Positions 1 through 8,699 of a stretch of DNA of 64,000 nt are shown piece by piece. The notes below the pieces were generated by a model. That model was not told the origin of the DNA and did not search any database. It saw only the letters and a program-made list of their open reading frames with translations. Source of the stretch: CAVRQM01 sp963756975 (lineage in GTDB: Bacteria; Pseudomonadota; Alphaproteobacteria; Acetobacterales; Acetobacteraceae); NCBI GenBank assembly GCA_963756975.1, contig CAVWPS010000002.1, positions 1,054,001 to 1,118,000 of the forward strand, read 5' to 3'. The number at the start of each line of letters is the position of its first letter. The stretch's first letter is position 1. The translations under genes and the position numbers were made by a program.

Positions 1-327
1 CAACCCGGCCGGCCCGGCTACATGGCGCCCATGCGCGCGACCAAGGAAGCGTTCGACGACGTTCGCATGCACCAGCTCGCGGTGATGGCCGGGGTGCAGG
101 CGGCGCTGTTCAACCTGCTGAAGACGTTCGATCCGGCGGCGCTCGAAGCGCGGCTGCAAAAAGGCGGCGTGATCGAGAGCATCATGCCGGCCACCCGTCG
201 CGCGAAGCTTTGGGAATCATTCTGCATGACGTACAAAGATATCGCGCGCGATGCCGACAGCGATTTCCAGGCCGTGTTCGGGCGTGAGTTCGCGCGGGCG
301 TATACCGAGCAGGTTCGCTCGCATTAG
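1..327 (+). CDS. tagH: T6SS FHA-domain protein TagH, C-terminal end (5' truncated)
   Basis: The reading frame is open from base 1, so the gene begins outside the window; 108 C-terminal residues remain. They resemble the C-terminal domain of T6SS FHA proteins (TagH/ImpI/VasC): a helical stretch with the pattern EAFDDVRMHQLAVMAGVQ, then LKTFDPAALEARL and a closing segment ending FGREFARAYTEQ. The phosphopeptide-binding FHA domain expected at the N terminus is not visible. In related systems TagH works with Ser/Thr kinase/phosphatase control of T6SS assembly, which fits the PP2C phosphatase at 7036. tssJ follows after 34 bases in the same direction, so this is probably the upstream member of the same operon. 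Only the tail is seen, so the family call rests on a short region and context. Confidence 0.75.
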   Translation, partial: QPGRPGYMAPMRATKEAFDDVRMHQLAVMAGVQAALFNLLKTFDPAALEARLQKGGVIESIMPATRRAKLWESFCMTYKDIARDADSDFQAVFGREFARAYTEQVRSH

Positions 328-361
328 CGTTTTGGGAAGATCGCGTTTTGGGGGACTGGGA

Positions 362-841
362 ATGACCGGCCGAAGACTCCTCGCACTCGGATGCCTGGTC
401 GCCCTCGCCGGGTGTGGCGGCGCGCCGCCGCCGCCGCCGCCGACCGTGGTGAACGCCACGATCACCACCGCCGCCGACGTGAACGCGGGCGACAACGGCA
501 CCGGTGCCCCGGTCAGCATCCGCATCTACCAATTGGTGTCGTCGGCCGGCTTCGACGGCGGGCAGTTCTTCCCGCTGTTCGACAAGGATGCGGCCACGCT
601 GAAGGACGATCTGGTCAAGCGCGACGATCTGCTGCTCGCACCGGGACAGTCGAAGACGCTGACGATCATGCCCGACGATCGCGCCCATTCGTTCGGCGTG
701 TTCGGCGCGTATCGCGATTACGAACACGTCGCGTGGCACGCGAGCGTCGCCATTCCGGCCCACCAGACCAGCACGCTGACCGTCACCGCGGGCAAGGCCG
801 GTGTCACGGCCAAGATCGAGCCTTTGCCGCCAGCCAAATAA
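362..841 (+). CDS. tssJ: T6SS outer-membrane lipoprotein TssJ
   Basis: 159 residues. The N terminus is a lipoprotein signal with lipobox L15-A16-G17-C18, followed by a proline-rich tether and a beta-sandwich-like domain containing VSIRIYQL and SFGVFGAYRDYEHVAW, typical of TssJ/VasD. TssJ is anchored in the outer membrane and binds the periplasmic part of TssM to complete the TssJLM envelope complex. The start at 362 is preferred over earlier in-frame starts because it begins the signal peptide and follows a G-rich Shine-Dalgarno-like stretch (GGGGGACTGGGA). It lies between tagH and tssL1. It is the only tssJ in the window, although there are two tssL-tssM pairs. Confidence 0.88.
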   Translation: MTGRRLLALGCLVALAGCGGAPPPPPPTVVNATITTAADVNAGDNGTGAPVSIRIYQLVSSAGFDGGQFFPLFDKDAATLKDDLVKRDDLLLAPGQSKTLTIMPDDRAHSFGVFGAYRDYEHVAWHASVAIPAHQTSTLTVTAGKAGVTAKIEPLPPAK

Positions 842-855
842 TAAGGGCCACGGTC

Positions 856-2214
856 ATGAGCGACGACCCGTTCGCCGACATTCCCGACGCCGACCGGACC
901 GTGATCCGGCCGCGCGCCGGTGGCCGTGCCCCAAGCGCATCCGCGACGACGGCGGCGCCGCGCCCGTCCGGCACCGACGCGACGCCGCGCGGCCTCGGCG
1001 ACACGCTGCCGCTGGTCGGCATCAACCCGCTGGTGAAAGCCGCCTCGCCGTTGCTCGCCGCGATCGTGCGCCTGCGCGGCCGCCTGCAGCACCCGGACCC
1101 CGACGCGCTCCGCCGGGGTGTGGCGGAAGCGGTCCGGCAGTTCGAGCAGCGGTCGCTGCAAACCGGGCTCGATACGAAGTCGCTGCGTGCGGCCCGCTAC
1201 GCGCTCTGCGCCACGATCGACGATCTGGTGCTGTCCACGCCGTGGGGAAGCCACAGCGCCTGGACGCAACAAAGCCTCACCAGCCTGTTCCACAACGAGG
1301 TATCGGGCGGCGAGCGTTTCTTCGACATTCTCGAGACCATGGAGAAGGAACTGGGCCGCCACGGCGACGTGGTCGAGCTGATGTTCCTGTGCCTTTCGCT
1401 CGGGTTCGAGGGCCGGTATCGCGTGCTGCCGCGCGGGGCGACCAACCTCGCCGAGTTCCGCGACAATCTGTTCCGCACGCTCCGCACTCGACGGCCGGAA
1501 TACGAGCGCGAGTTGTCGCCGCACTGGCGCGGTGTCGGTGCCGGCTACAACGCGTTGCGGCAGCGCATCCCGCTGTGGATCGTCGGCGTCGCGACCGCCT
1601 GCGCCGCCGCACTGGTGTATTTCGCGTTCAACCTGCTGCTGGGCAGCGCGTCGGACGGCACGTTCGCGCGCCTCGCCGGGTTGCCGCCGACCGGCCCGGT
1701 GGTGATCGCCCGCGCCGCCGCCGTGCCCACGCCGCCCCCGCCCGCCCCTGTTCCGGTCGCGCCGAGCAACACGGCGGCCCATCTGCGCACGTTCCTGGCC
1801 CCGGAAATCAAGGAGGGTCTGGTCGAGGTGATCGAGGACGCGCAGACGATCACCGTCCGCATCGCCAACCACAACATGTTCGGCTCCGGCGAGGCGACGC
1901 TCAGCGCATCCTACGGCCCGTTGCTCGACCGGATCGGCACCGCGTTGCAGGACGAGCCGGGCAAGGTTCTGGTCGTCGGGCACACCGACAACCAACCGAT
2001 CCGCACCGCGCGCTTCCCGTCCAACTGGCAGCTTTCGACCGCGCGCGCCGAGACGGTCGCGAAGACGATCGAGGCCAAGCTGTCCGATCCGTCACGGGTG
2101 AAGGCCGAGGGCCACGCCGACAACGAGCCGATCGCGTCCAACGCGACCCGCGACGGTCAGCAGCGCAACCGCCGCACCGACATCGTCGTCATCAAACCGC
2201 CCGCCGCACCATGA
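856..2214 (+). CDS. tssL: T6SS inner-membrane protein TssL with C-terminal OmpA domain (first copy)
   Basis: 452 residues. Disordered, proline/alanine-rich N terminus (1-50); DotU/IcmH-type cytoplasmic helical domain (about 55-235) with family signatures YALCATIDDLVLSTPWG and ELMFLCLSLGFEGRYRV; one transmembrane helix at about 239-262; proline-rich linker; OmpA-like peptidoglycan-binding domain (about 310-445) with VVGHTDNQPI and a closing NRRTDIVV. TssL anchors the T6SS membrane complex in the inner membrane and contacts TssM; the fused OmpA domain gives peptidoglycan attachment. Start ATG 856 is 14 bases after tssJ, with AAGGG upstream. tssM1 follows after 10 bases. A divergent paralogue lies at 8700. 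Confidence 0.93.
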   Translation: MSDDPFADIPDADRTVIRPRAGGRAPSASATTAAPRPSGTDATPRGLGDTLPLVGINPLVKAASPLLAAIVRLRGRLQHPDPDALRRGVAEAVRQFEQRSLQTGLDTKSLRAARYALCATIDDLVLSTPWGSHSAWTQQSLTSLFHNEVSGGERFFDILETMEKELGRHGDVVELMFLCLSLGFEGRYRVLPRGATNLAEFRDNLFRTLRTRRPEYERELSPHWRGVGAGYNALRQRIPLWIVGVATACAAALVYFAFNLLLGSASDGTFARLAGLPPTGPVVIARAAAVPTPPPPAPVPVAPSNTAAHLRTFLAPEIKEGLVEVIEDAQTITVRIANHNMFGSGEATLSASYGPLLDRIGTALQDEPGKVLVVGHTDNQPIRTARFPSNWQLSTARAETVAKTIEAKLSDPSRVKAEGHADNEPIASNATRDGQQRNRRTDIVVIKPPAAP

Positions 2215-2224
2215 CGAGTTCATT

Positions 2225-5200
2225 ATGAAATTCCTGCTGTCGCGCTGGCTGCTGTCCGGCATCGCGGTCGCCGCGCTGTGCGCGCTGATCTGGTTCTTCA
2301 CCCCGCTGATCGGCAGCGGCATCTACTTCCCGATGGAGCCGGTGCTGCCGCGCGCCGTGCTGATCGGCGTGATCGTGCTGCTCTGGTTCTCGCTGAACTA
2401 CCGGCGGTCGATGAAGGCGCGCGCGCGCGAACGCCGGCTGATCGAGGGCATGGCGAAACCGGACGCGGCAGTGGTCGATCCGAACGCGACCGCGACCGCC
2501 GAGGAGGTGGCCATTCTCGGCGACCGCCTGAAGGAAGCGCTGACGACGTTGCGCGGCACCCGCAAACGCGGCTTCTTCGCGAAGTTCGGCGGCGGGGGCG
2601 GCGGATATTTGTACGACCTGCCCTGGTACATGTTCATCGGCCCGCCCGGTGCGGGCAAAACCACCGCACTCACCAATTCCGGCCTCAACTTCCCGCTCGC
2701 GGACGCCAAAAGCCCAGGCCCGGTCAAGGGCGTCGGCGGCACCCGCAACTGCGATTGGTGGTTCACCGACGACGCGGTGCTGATCGACACCGCCGGCCGC
2801 TACACGACGCAGGACAGCCACAAGGCGGTCGACAGCGCCGCATGGCAGGGCTTCCTCAACCTGCTGAAAACGCACCGCCGCCGGCAGCCGATCAACGGCG
2901 TCCTGGTCTCGATCAGCCTGTCCGACCTCGCCGTGCTGACCGAGGAGGAGCGGTTCGCCCACGCCCGCGCCATCAAGGCCCGCATCCGCGAGTTGCACGA
3001 CCAGTTCGCGATCCGATTCCCGGTCTACGTGCTGTTCACCAAGTGCGACCTGGTGGCGGGCTTCGCCGAGTATTTCGCGAACCTCGGCAAGGACGAGCGC
3101 GAGCAGGTCTGGGGCATGACGTTCGCGATGGACGACGGCGCCGAGGAAGGCGGTGCGGTGGCGCACTTCCCGGAGGAGTTCGACCTGCTCGTCGACCGCC
3201 TCAACGACCGTCTGCTGGAGCGGATGCAGGCCGAGCCCGACATCAACGCGCGCAGCCTGATCTACGGCTTTCCGCAGCAATTCGCGTCGCTGCGCGAGGT
3301 CGCGTCCGACTTTCTCGAGGAAATCTTCCGCCCGTCGCGGCTCGAAACGCGCCCGCTGCTGCGCGGCGTCTATTTCACCAGCGGCACCCAGAACGGCACG
3401 CCGATCGACCGGCTGATGGGTGCGATGTCGGGCCAGTTCGGCCTGCAGCGCCAAGCCGTCACCGCGTTCAGCGGCGCCGGCAAATCATACTTCCTGAACC
3501 ACGCCATCAAGGACGTGGCGTTCGCGGAGGCCGGCGTCGTCTCGGTCGACGCGAAGCTCGAGCGGCGGCAGCGCCTGCTGCACCGGGGCGGCTACGCGCT
3601 GGCCGCACTCCTGTTGGTGGTGCTGACGGCCGCATGGGCGACGAGCTATTTCAGCAACCTCGGCCTGATCGGTCGCGCCAACGCGCAGGCCGACACGTAT
3701 ATCGAGCAGTATGCGGCGCTGCTGAAGCGCCCGGCGGGCGACACCGAATTGCCGCCGTTGCTGCCGACGCTTGCGACATTGCGCGCCATGCCGGGCGGCT
3801 ACGCGGACCGCGACACGTCGCCGGGCCTGCTGGCGGGCTTCGGGTTGTATCAGGGCTACAAGCTCGGCTCGCAGGCGACGGCCGCCTATTACCGCGCGCT
3901 GAACGCGCTGCTGCTGCCGCGTCTGCTGGCCCGGCTCGAGCGCCAGATGCAGGGCAATCTCGGCAACACCGACTTCCTGTATCAGGCGCTAAAAGTGTAC
4001 CTGATCCTCGGCCGCGAAGGGCCGCTCGACCCGGCGCTGGTGCAGCAATGGATGGATGCGGATTTCGCCGCGTCGTTCCCGAACGCCCCCGACGACCGCG
4101 ACGCGCTGAGCCACCATGTCGCCGCGTTGCTGGAGCGGCCGGTGACGGCGATCCCGCTGAACGGCCCGCTGGTCGATCAGGTGCGCGGCATCCTGCGCCA
4201 GACCCCGCTCGCGCGCCGCAGCTACGCCCGCATCGTCGCCAGCGAGGAAGCCAAGGCGCTGCCGATGTGGCGTTACTCCGACAAGGCGGGTGCGGCGGCC
4301 TCGGGCGTGCTGTTGCTGCGCTCCGGCAAGTCGCTCGATACCGGAGTCGACGGGCTTTATACGTTCACCGGCTACCACGACACGTTCGCGACGCTGCTGC
4401 CGGAAGTCACGCAGGACGTCGCCGAGGATAGCTGGGTGCTCGGCCATCAGGATCGTGTCGTCGAGAGCGACGTGAAGCAGGTCGCCCAGCTCCGCAGCGA
4501 CGTGCTCGGCCTGTATCTCGACGACTACGTGCGCAAATGGGACTCGCTGATCGCCGACGTGCAGGTCAAGCCGTTCCGCAGCATGAGCGACGGGCTCGAT
4601 GAGCTGAACACGCTGTCCGGACCGAACTCGCCGCTCCGGAACATCTTCCAGGCGTTCGACACCGAGACGCAGCTGGTCGCGTCGCAGCAGGCCGACAAAC
4701 TCGCCGCGTCGTCCGGCAAGCTGGCCGAGGACGAGGCCAAGCGAGAGGCGCAACGCCAGATTTCCGCGCGCGAACGGCGGGTCGCGATGATGCTCGGCGG
4801 CGTATTCTCGGCCGGCACGCCGGTCGTCGATCCGGCGCAGCGCGTGAACGAGCATTTCAAATGGCTGCACGATTTCGTCGGCACGCCGGACAAGCCCGCC
4901 GGGCTCGACGCGGTTCTGACCAAGATGGCCCAGATCTACGCGAGCTTCAGTCAGGTCGCCGCGTCGCCCAATGCCGCGCAGGCGCTGCTCGGGGCCGCCG
5001 CGTCCAACAACGGCGGCAGCCTGTCGGCCCAACTCGACACGCTCGGCAAATCGATGCCGGGTCCGGTGCAGTCGATGGTGAAGACCGTCACCCAGAGCAG
5101 CAGCAGCGTCACCACCAGCGGGGCCAAGCAGCAGATCCAGGATGCGTGGGCGTCATCGGTCCTGCCGCTCTGCAAGGCCGCGCTGACCGACCGCTATCCG

Positions 5201-5824
5201 CTGTACAAAACCGGTAGCGCCGACGCGCCGATGGACGATTTCACCAAGCTGATGGCACCGGGCGGCCTGATCGCGGCGTTCTTCGACCAGTATCTGAAGC
5301 CGTTCGTCGACACGACGCAGAAGCCGTGGAAGTTCAACGGGGCGGCGGACACGCAGCTCGGCCTGTCGCCGAACACGCTGCAGCAATTCCAGCTCGCGTC
5401 CGAAATCCGCGACGCGCTGTTCACGAGCGGGCCGACGGTCGCGCTGAAATTCGAGGTCACGCCGACCGTGCTCGATCCCGGCGTCGGTCAGGTGACACTC
5501 GACGCCGACGGCCAGGACCTCAGCTACGCGCACGGCCCGGTGCTGCCGAGCCACATGGTCTGGCCCGGCCCGGGCGGCCGCAATCAGGTGCGGCTCACGT
5601 TCACCCCCGTCAGCGGGGCGAGTGCGGCCGTGACCAAGGACGGCCCGTGGGCGCTGTTCCGCCTGCTCGACACCGGCAAGCCGAGTTCGACGCAGACCGA
5701 CCGCGTGACGTACACCTTCACCGGCGCGGGCGGATCGGCATCGTTCCTGTTCGTGGCAGGCAGCGTCATCAACGCATTCACCCTGCCGGCGCTGCACGAG
5801 TTCCGCTGCCCGCCGACGCTGTAA
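2225..5824 (+). CDS. tssM: T6SS inner-membrane protein TssM/IcmF (first copy)
   Basis: 1199 residues, normal length for TssM. Two N-terminal transmembrane helices (about 10-30 and 42-58), then a cytoplasmic GTPase-like domain with Walker A GPPGAGKT at 139-146 and the DTAGRY motif; a third helix at about 455-475 leads to a large periplasmic region ending with the beta-rich C terminus that contacts TssJ. TssM spans the envelope and links TssL to TssJ. It shares long motifs with the second TssM at 10031 (GVGGTR, AVLIDTAGRYTTQDS, QVWG, RGVYF, SGTQ). Its stop codon directly abuts the stop of the convergent unknown gene, leaving no room for a terminator between them. Confidence 0.95.
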   Translation: MKFLLSRWLLSGIAVAALCALIWFFTPLIGSGIYFPMEPVLPRAVLIGVIVLLWFSLNYRRSMKARARERRLIEGMAKPDAAVVDPNATATAEEVAILGDRLKEALTTLRGTRKRGFFAKFGGGGGGYLYDLPWYMFIGPPGAGKTTALTNSGLNFPLADAKSPGPVKGVGGTRNCDWWFTDDAVLIDTAGRYTTQDSHKAVDSAAWQGFLNLLKTHRRRQPINGVLVSISLSDLAVLTEEERFAHARAIKARIRELHDQFAIRFPVYVLFTKCDLVAGFAEYFANLGKDEREQVWGMTFAMDDGAEEGGAVAHFPEEFDLLVDRLNDRLLERMQAEPDINARSLIYGFPQQFASLREVASDFLEEIFRPSRLETRPLLRGVYFTSGTQNGTPIDRLMGAMSGQFGLQRQAVTAFSGAGKSYFLNHAIKDVAFAEAGVVSVDAKLERRQRLLHRGGYALAALLLVVLTAAWATSYFSNLGLIGRANAQADTYIEQYAALLKRPAGDTELPPLLPTLATLRAMPGGYADRDTSPGLLAGFGLYQGYKLGSQATAAYYRALNALLLPRLLARLERQMQGNLGNTDFLYQALKVYLILGREGPLDPALVQQWMDADFAASFPNAPDDRDALSHHVAALLERPVTAIPLNGPLVDQVRGILRQTPLARRSYARIVASEEAKALPMWRYSDKAGAAASGVLLLRSGKSLDTGVDGLYTFTGYHDTFATLLPEVTQDVAEDSWVLGHQDRVVESDVKQVAQLRSDVLGLYLDDYVRKWDSLIADVQVKPFRSMSDGLDELNTLSGPNSPLRNIFQAFDTETQLVASQQADKLAASSGKLAEDEAKREAQRQISARERRVAMMLGGVFSAGTPVVDPAQRVNEHFKWLHDFVGTPDKPAGLDAVLTKMAQIYASFSQVAASPNAAQALLGAAASNNGGSLSAQLDTLGKSMPGPVQSMVKTVTQSSSSVTTSGAKQQIQDAWASSVLPLCKAALTDRYPLYKTGSADAPMDDFTKLMAPGGLIAAFFDQYLKPFVDTTQKPWKFNGAADTQLGLSPNTLQQFQLASEIRDALFTSGPTVALKFEVTPTVLDPGVGQVTLDADGQDLSYAHGPVLPSHMVWPGPGGRNQVRLTFTPVSGASAAVTKDGPWALFRLLDTGKPSSTQTDRVTYTFTGAGGSASFLFVAGSVINAFTLPALHEFRCPPTL

Positions 5825-6922
5825 TCAGGCAGCCAGCGCCCGCGCCACCGCGCCCGCGTCGCATTGCGGCCCGCACGGGGTTTGCCGCACCGGGTCCGGC
5901 CCGAGCTGTTTGATGAGTTTCGCCAGTGCGGCGACCGGTGAGCCGCTGATCAGCAGGTCGAGCTCGTGCATCGGCGGCACCTGCCAATGCAGCTTGTCCA
6001 TCGTCTCCGGCGTGATCTTTTGGGCCTGCTCCACCGTCTCCCGGTTCAGCAACTGACCGGGGTTCGGCTGCACCGTCGGCATCCCGTCGAGCCGCCCGTC
6101 CGTGACCCGCAGCGCCTCCGGCAACAGGCGCTTCGCCGCCTCCACCTTTCGCTCCACCGCGCGCACGACCCGCTCGAACGGCACGGTTCGCGGGTCGGCG
6201 CCGAGGCTGTTCTTCAATCGCGCGATGGCGCTCGTCCGCGCGATCACCCGCATCAGCAACACCGGGTTTTCGAGCGGCGGCAACGCGACCCGGCGCAGCT
6301 TTCGCACGGTCCGCGCCAGGTGTTCGACCGCCTCGGGATCGGCCAAGTCGACCTCCTGCCACTGCGCGATCGCGACCAGCGGCGCGACCGCCTTCAGCTT
6401 TGCGAGCAGCGGCCGCCACGGGCCGACCGGCGCTTGCGGCTCCTCCTCCTTCGGCTCGAACACGCCCTGCGTCGCCGCGTCACGCACCGTGTCGGCCTGG
6501 CCGTTCAGCAGCGCGATCCGCGTCCAAGGCCGCGCGTCCTGCTCGACCCACGCCAAATCCGTCATGCGCCGGTTCAGCGTGCCGACGATGCGCGCCAGCT
6601 TTCGCACCTGGTCCGCGTCGGCCGGGTCGGTGCCGAGGTCCTCCTCGCAAGCCTGTTGCGCCTGAAACAGCCCGAGCACGGTCGCCATCGCCTGCGGCGC
6701 CATCGGCGGTTCCGCGATCTCGGCGTCCAGCCATTCTTCGTCCGGAACCCACGCCGGCGACGGCAGCCAGCGTGCGGCGAGCCAGTCGCTGACCGCCGGG
6801 ATCAGCGGATCGGGCGTCGTCTCCGCCTGCTCGGCCGCGTCCGGCTCCGGCTCGACCTCGTCCTCGCGCAGCGCCGCGACCGTTTCCCGGCAGAAACATC
6901 CCATAAACATCTCTCCCGGCAT
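5825..6922 (-). CDS. Protein of unknown function inside the T6SS locus
   Basis: 365 residues, not recognised. It has an acidic N-terminal segment (EDEVEPEPDAAEQAE), no signal peptide and no convincing transmembrane helix, and is mostly predicted helical with many Leu/Ala/Arg heptad-like runs. Two cysteines sit near the N terminus (MGCFC) and a TPCGPQC motif near the C terminus. I looked for ImpA-type TssA, TssE, TssK and TagN-like features and did not see them. It converges tail-to-tail with tssM1 and is divergent from the PP2C phosphatase, sharing a 113-base upstream region with it. Position suggests a T6SS accessory role, possibly regulatory, but this is inference from context only. The start could also be the internal Met six codons downstream. 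Confidence 0.7.
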   Translation of the reverse strand: MPGEMFMGCFCRETVAALREDEVEPEPDAAEQAETTPDPLIPAVSDWLAARWLPSPAWVPDEEWLDAEIAEPPMAPQAMATVLGLFQAQQACEEDLGTDPADADQVRKLARIVGTLNRRMTDLAWVEQDARPWTRIALLNGQADTVRDAATQGVFEPKEEEPQAPVGPWRPLLAKLKAVAPLVAIAQWQEVDLADPEAVEHLARTVRKLRRVALPPLENPVLLMRVIARTSAIARLKNSLGADPRTVPFERVVRAVERKVEAAKRLLPEALRVTDGRLDGMPTVQPNPGQLLNRETVEQAQKITPETMDKLHWQVPPMHELDLLISGSPVAALAKLIKQLGPDPVRQTPCGPQCDAGAVARALAA

Positions 6923-7035
6923 CTTCGGCCGCCCGTGTTCCGTGCGGTTTTGACACTAGCAACGTCGCGCACGCACAAGGCAAGATAACGCAACGCGACC
7001 GTAAGATCTCGGAGTCGCCTCTGGTGGAGGACATT

Positions 7036-7758
7036 ATGGGCGGCCCCCGTTTGCGCTCGGTGGCGTGCAGTCACGTCGGCCTGGTCCGCAAGCATAACGA
7101 GGACTCGTTTCTCGACCGGCCCGATATCGGCCTCTGGGTCGTGGCGGACGGCATGGGCGGCATGACGGCCGGCGGTGTCGCGAGCCAGGCCATCGTGACC
7201 GCGCTCGACGACCTTCCGATGCCGCTCGATGCCCCGGACATGATCCGCGAAGTCCGCGCGCGGATCGAACGGGTCAACGGCGAACTGCGGGAGATGGCGG
7301 AGCGGCGCGGCCCGACGACGACCATCGGCAGCACGGTCGTGGGTCTCGTCATCCACAGCGGCCATTTCGCGTGCCTGTGGGCGGGCGACAGCCGCATCTA
7401 CCGGCTCCGCAACGGCGAACTCGACCGGCTGACGCACGACCACAGCCTGGTGCAGGAAATGGTCGACGCCGGGTTGCTGCTGCCGGAACAGGCGGAGGCG
7501 CATCCGAACGCCAGCGTCATCCGCCGCGCCGTCGGCGTCGACGACGACATCGTGCTCGACACCGTTCACGCGCAGGTTCTTGCGGGCGATCTGTTCCTGC
7601 TGTGCAGCGACGGGCTGACGCGGATGGTCGGCGACGAGGAGCTGGAGGACGAACTCGCCCGCGGCCCGATCGAGGCGGTGAGCGAGCGATTGCTGGCCAT
7701 GGTGCTGGAGCGCGGTGCCAAGGACAACGTGACGTTCATCCTGGTCGAAGCGCCCTAG
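7036..7758 (+). CDS. pppA: PP2C-family Ser/Thr phosphatase of the T6SS locus (PppA type)
   Basis: 240 residues, a single PP2C domain. Metal-binding motifs are all present: RKHNEDS (18-24), VADGMGG with D38-G39, then AGDSRIYRLR, CSDGLT and the C-terminal KDNVTFILV. It should remove phosphate from Ser/Thr in the cytoplasm; in other T6SS loci PppA opposes the kinase PpkA and acts through the FHA protein, which fits the tagH remnant at base 1. No kinase gene is in this window. Start ATG 7036 is chosen because GGAGG at 7026-7030 lies five bases upstream; an in-frame GTG at 7024 would place that site inside the gene. The stop lies in a 22-base tandem duplication. Confidence 0.9.
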   Translation: MGGPRLRSVACSHVGLVRKHNEDSFLDRPDIGLWVVADGMGGMTAGGVASQAIVTALDDLPMPLDAPDMIREVRARIERVNGELREMAERRGPTTTIGSTVVGLVIHSGHFACLWAGDSRIYRLRNGELDRLTHDHSLVQEMVDAGLLLPEQAEAHPNASVIRRAVGVDDDIVLDTVHAQVLAGDLFLLCSDGLTRMVGDEELEDELARGPIEAVSERLLAMVLERGAKDNVTFILVEAP

Positions 7759-7781
7759 CATTCTGGTCGAAGCGCCCCAGC
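7738..7781. repeat. 22-bp tandem duplication across the pppA stop codon
   Basis: Bases 7738-7759 and 7760-7781 are two adjacent copies of a 22-base unit (ATCCTGGTCGAAGCGCCC then TAGC or CAGC), identical except at two positions. The first copy holds the last codons and the TAG stop of the phosphatase; the second has CAG in place of the stop. It looks like a small slippage duplication. Confidence 0.85.
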
Positions 7782-7793
7782 GGCCGTCATCGT

Positions 7794-8591
7794 CTACGGT
7801 CCGGGCGGCACCTGGTTGAACTGATAAAACCCGTAATGCTGCATGATCCACTTCAGATTGTATCCGTATTCCGGATCGGTTGCGTACACCCCCGTCAGCG
7901 CGTCCGCGAAGGCGTCCGGGTTCGCCGCCTGGGCCATCGCCGGCGCGTACACCTTGTTCGACGCGAGCAGCTTGCCGTGCAGATCGAACGCCTGTTCGAG
8001 GTTGTCGAACTTCCGGAAGCTCGCGGTGATGTGGATGCTCTGTCCGCCTTCCACTTCGCGCGTTCCCGCGTCGACGCCCGCCTGACCGGCGACCGCCTTG
8101 ATGCCGAACGGGTTGTTGCTGTCGGGCGGCATCGACGCACCCCACGCGCTCTCGACCGCCCATTGCGCGAGCGTCACCGAGGCCGGCACCTTCCAGTGCA
8201 CCTGCGACGCGGTGGCGGCGGTCGCGATGTCGGGCGGCACTTTTCCGACATGGCCGAACCGCGGCGGCGGCTTGCCCGCGTCCGCCACCAGCGGATGTGC
8301 CGCCAGCGAATAGTATGTCTCGCTGCCGGGATCGACGCGTCCGGAGGGCGGGTTCATGTTCAGGACCACCGCCTGATACGCCTCGATCGCCAGCACGAAC
8401 CCGATATCGACGCCGCCGGTGACCGGCAGGAACGTGTGCGGCTGCGGCAGCCGGTCGTTGAGCAGCGATTGGATGACGAACACGTCGCCGGGCTTGTTCA
8501 CCGCCCCCTCGCCGACCGAGGCGAAAATCGGCGGCGCGACCCGTCCCATCTCGTCGGTGCTGAGGATCTGGGCGGACGGCAGCAGGGCCAA
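7794..8591 (-). CDS. GH73 glucosaminidase-domain protein, candidate T6SS peptidoglycan hydrolase
   Basis: 265 residues. The C-terminal half (about 118-255) is a FlgJ-like GH73 N-acetylglucosaminidase domain: catalytic Glu E147 in LAQWAVESAWG, the NNPFGIKA motif (159-166) and the closing YATDPEYGYNLKWIM. It would cleave glycan strands of peptidoglycan. The N-terminal half contains a region like a peptidoglycan-binding module (about 30-98). No signal peptide or membrane helix is seen, so reaching the periplasm would need another route; with T6SS genes on both sides, T6SS delivery is plausible but unproven. No obvious immunity gene is adjacent. The start is TTG 8591 with AGGA upstream; no in-frame ATG gives a better start until residue 15. 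Confidence 0.82.
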   Translation of the reverse strand: MALLPSAQILSTDEMGRVAPPIFASVGEGAVNKPGDVFVIQSLLNDRLPQPHTFLPVTGGVDIGFVLAIEAYQAVVLNMNPPSGRVDPGSETYYSLAAHPLVADAGKPPPRFGHVGKVPPDIATAATASQVHWKVPASVTLAQWAVESAWGASMPPDSNNPFGIKAVAGQAGVDAGTREVEGGQSIHITASFRKFDNLEQAFDLHGKLLASNKVYAPAMAQAANPDAFADALTGVYATDPEYGYNLKWIMQHYGFYQFNQVPPGP

Positions 8592-8650
8592 ACGGACAAT
8601 CCTAAAGCGTTGCGGATCGACAATATCGGCTACCAGAATGGGTCTGCCCG

Positions 8651-8679
8651 TTCAACCATCGGCCATGGGCTGCTATAGC
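8651..8679 (+). promoter_or_regulatory. Putative sigma-70-type promoter for the second tssL-tssM-tagF unit
   Basis: TTCAAC (8651-8656) and TATAGC (8674-8679) are separated by exactly 17 bases in the gap between the divergent GH73 gene and tssL2. Predicted transcription start is near 8686. This is a pattern match only; in high-GC DNA such matches are common. Confidence 0.35.
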
Positions 8680-8699
8680 GGGCGGAACGTTACGGTCAC

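Noticed and set aside
5825..6922. TssA (ImpA) assignment for the unknown T6SS gene
   Set aside because: The conserved N-terminal ImpA domain is not present.
6950..6955. Perfect TTGACA between the unknown T6SS gene and pppA
   Set aside because: No -10-like sequence at 16-18 bases; the nearest (AGATAA) is 27 bases away.
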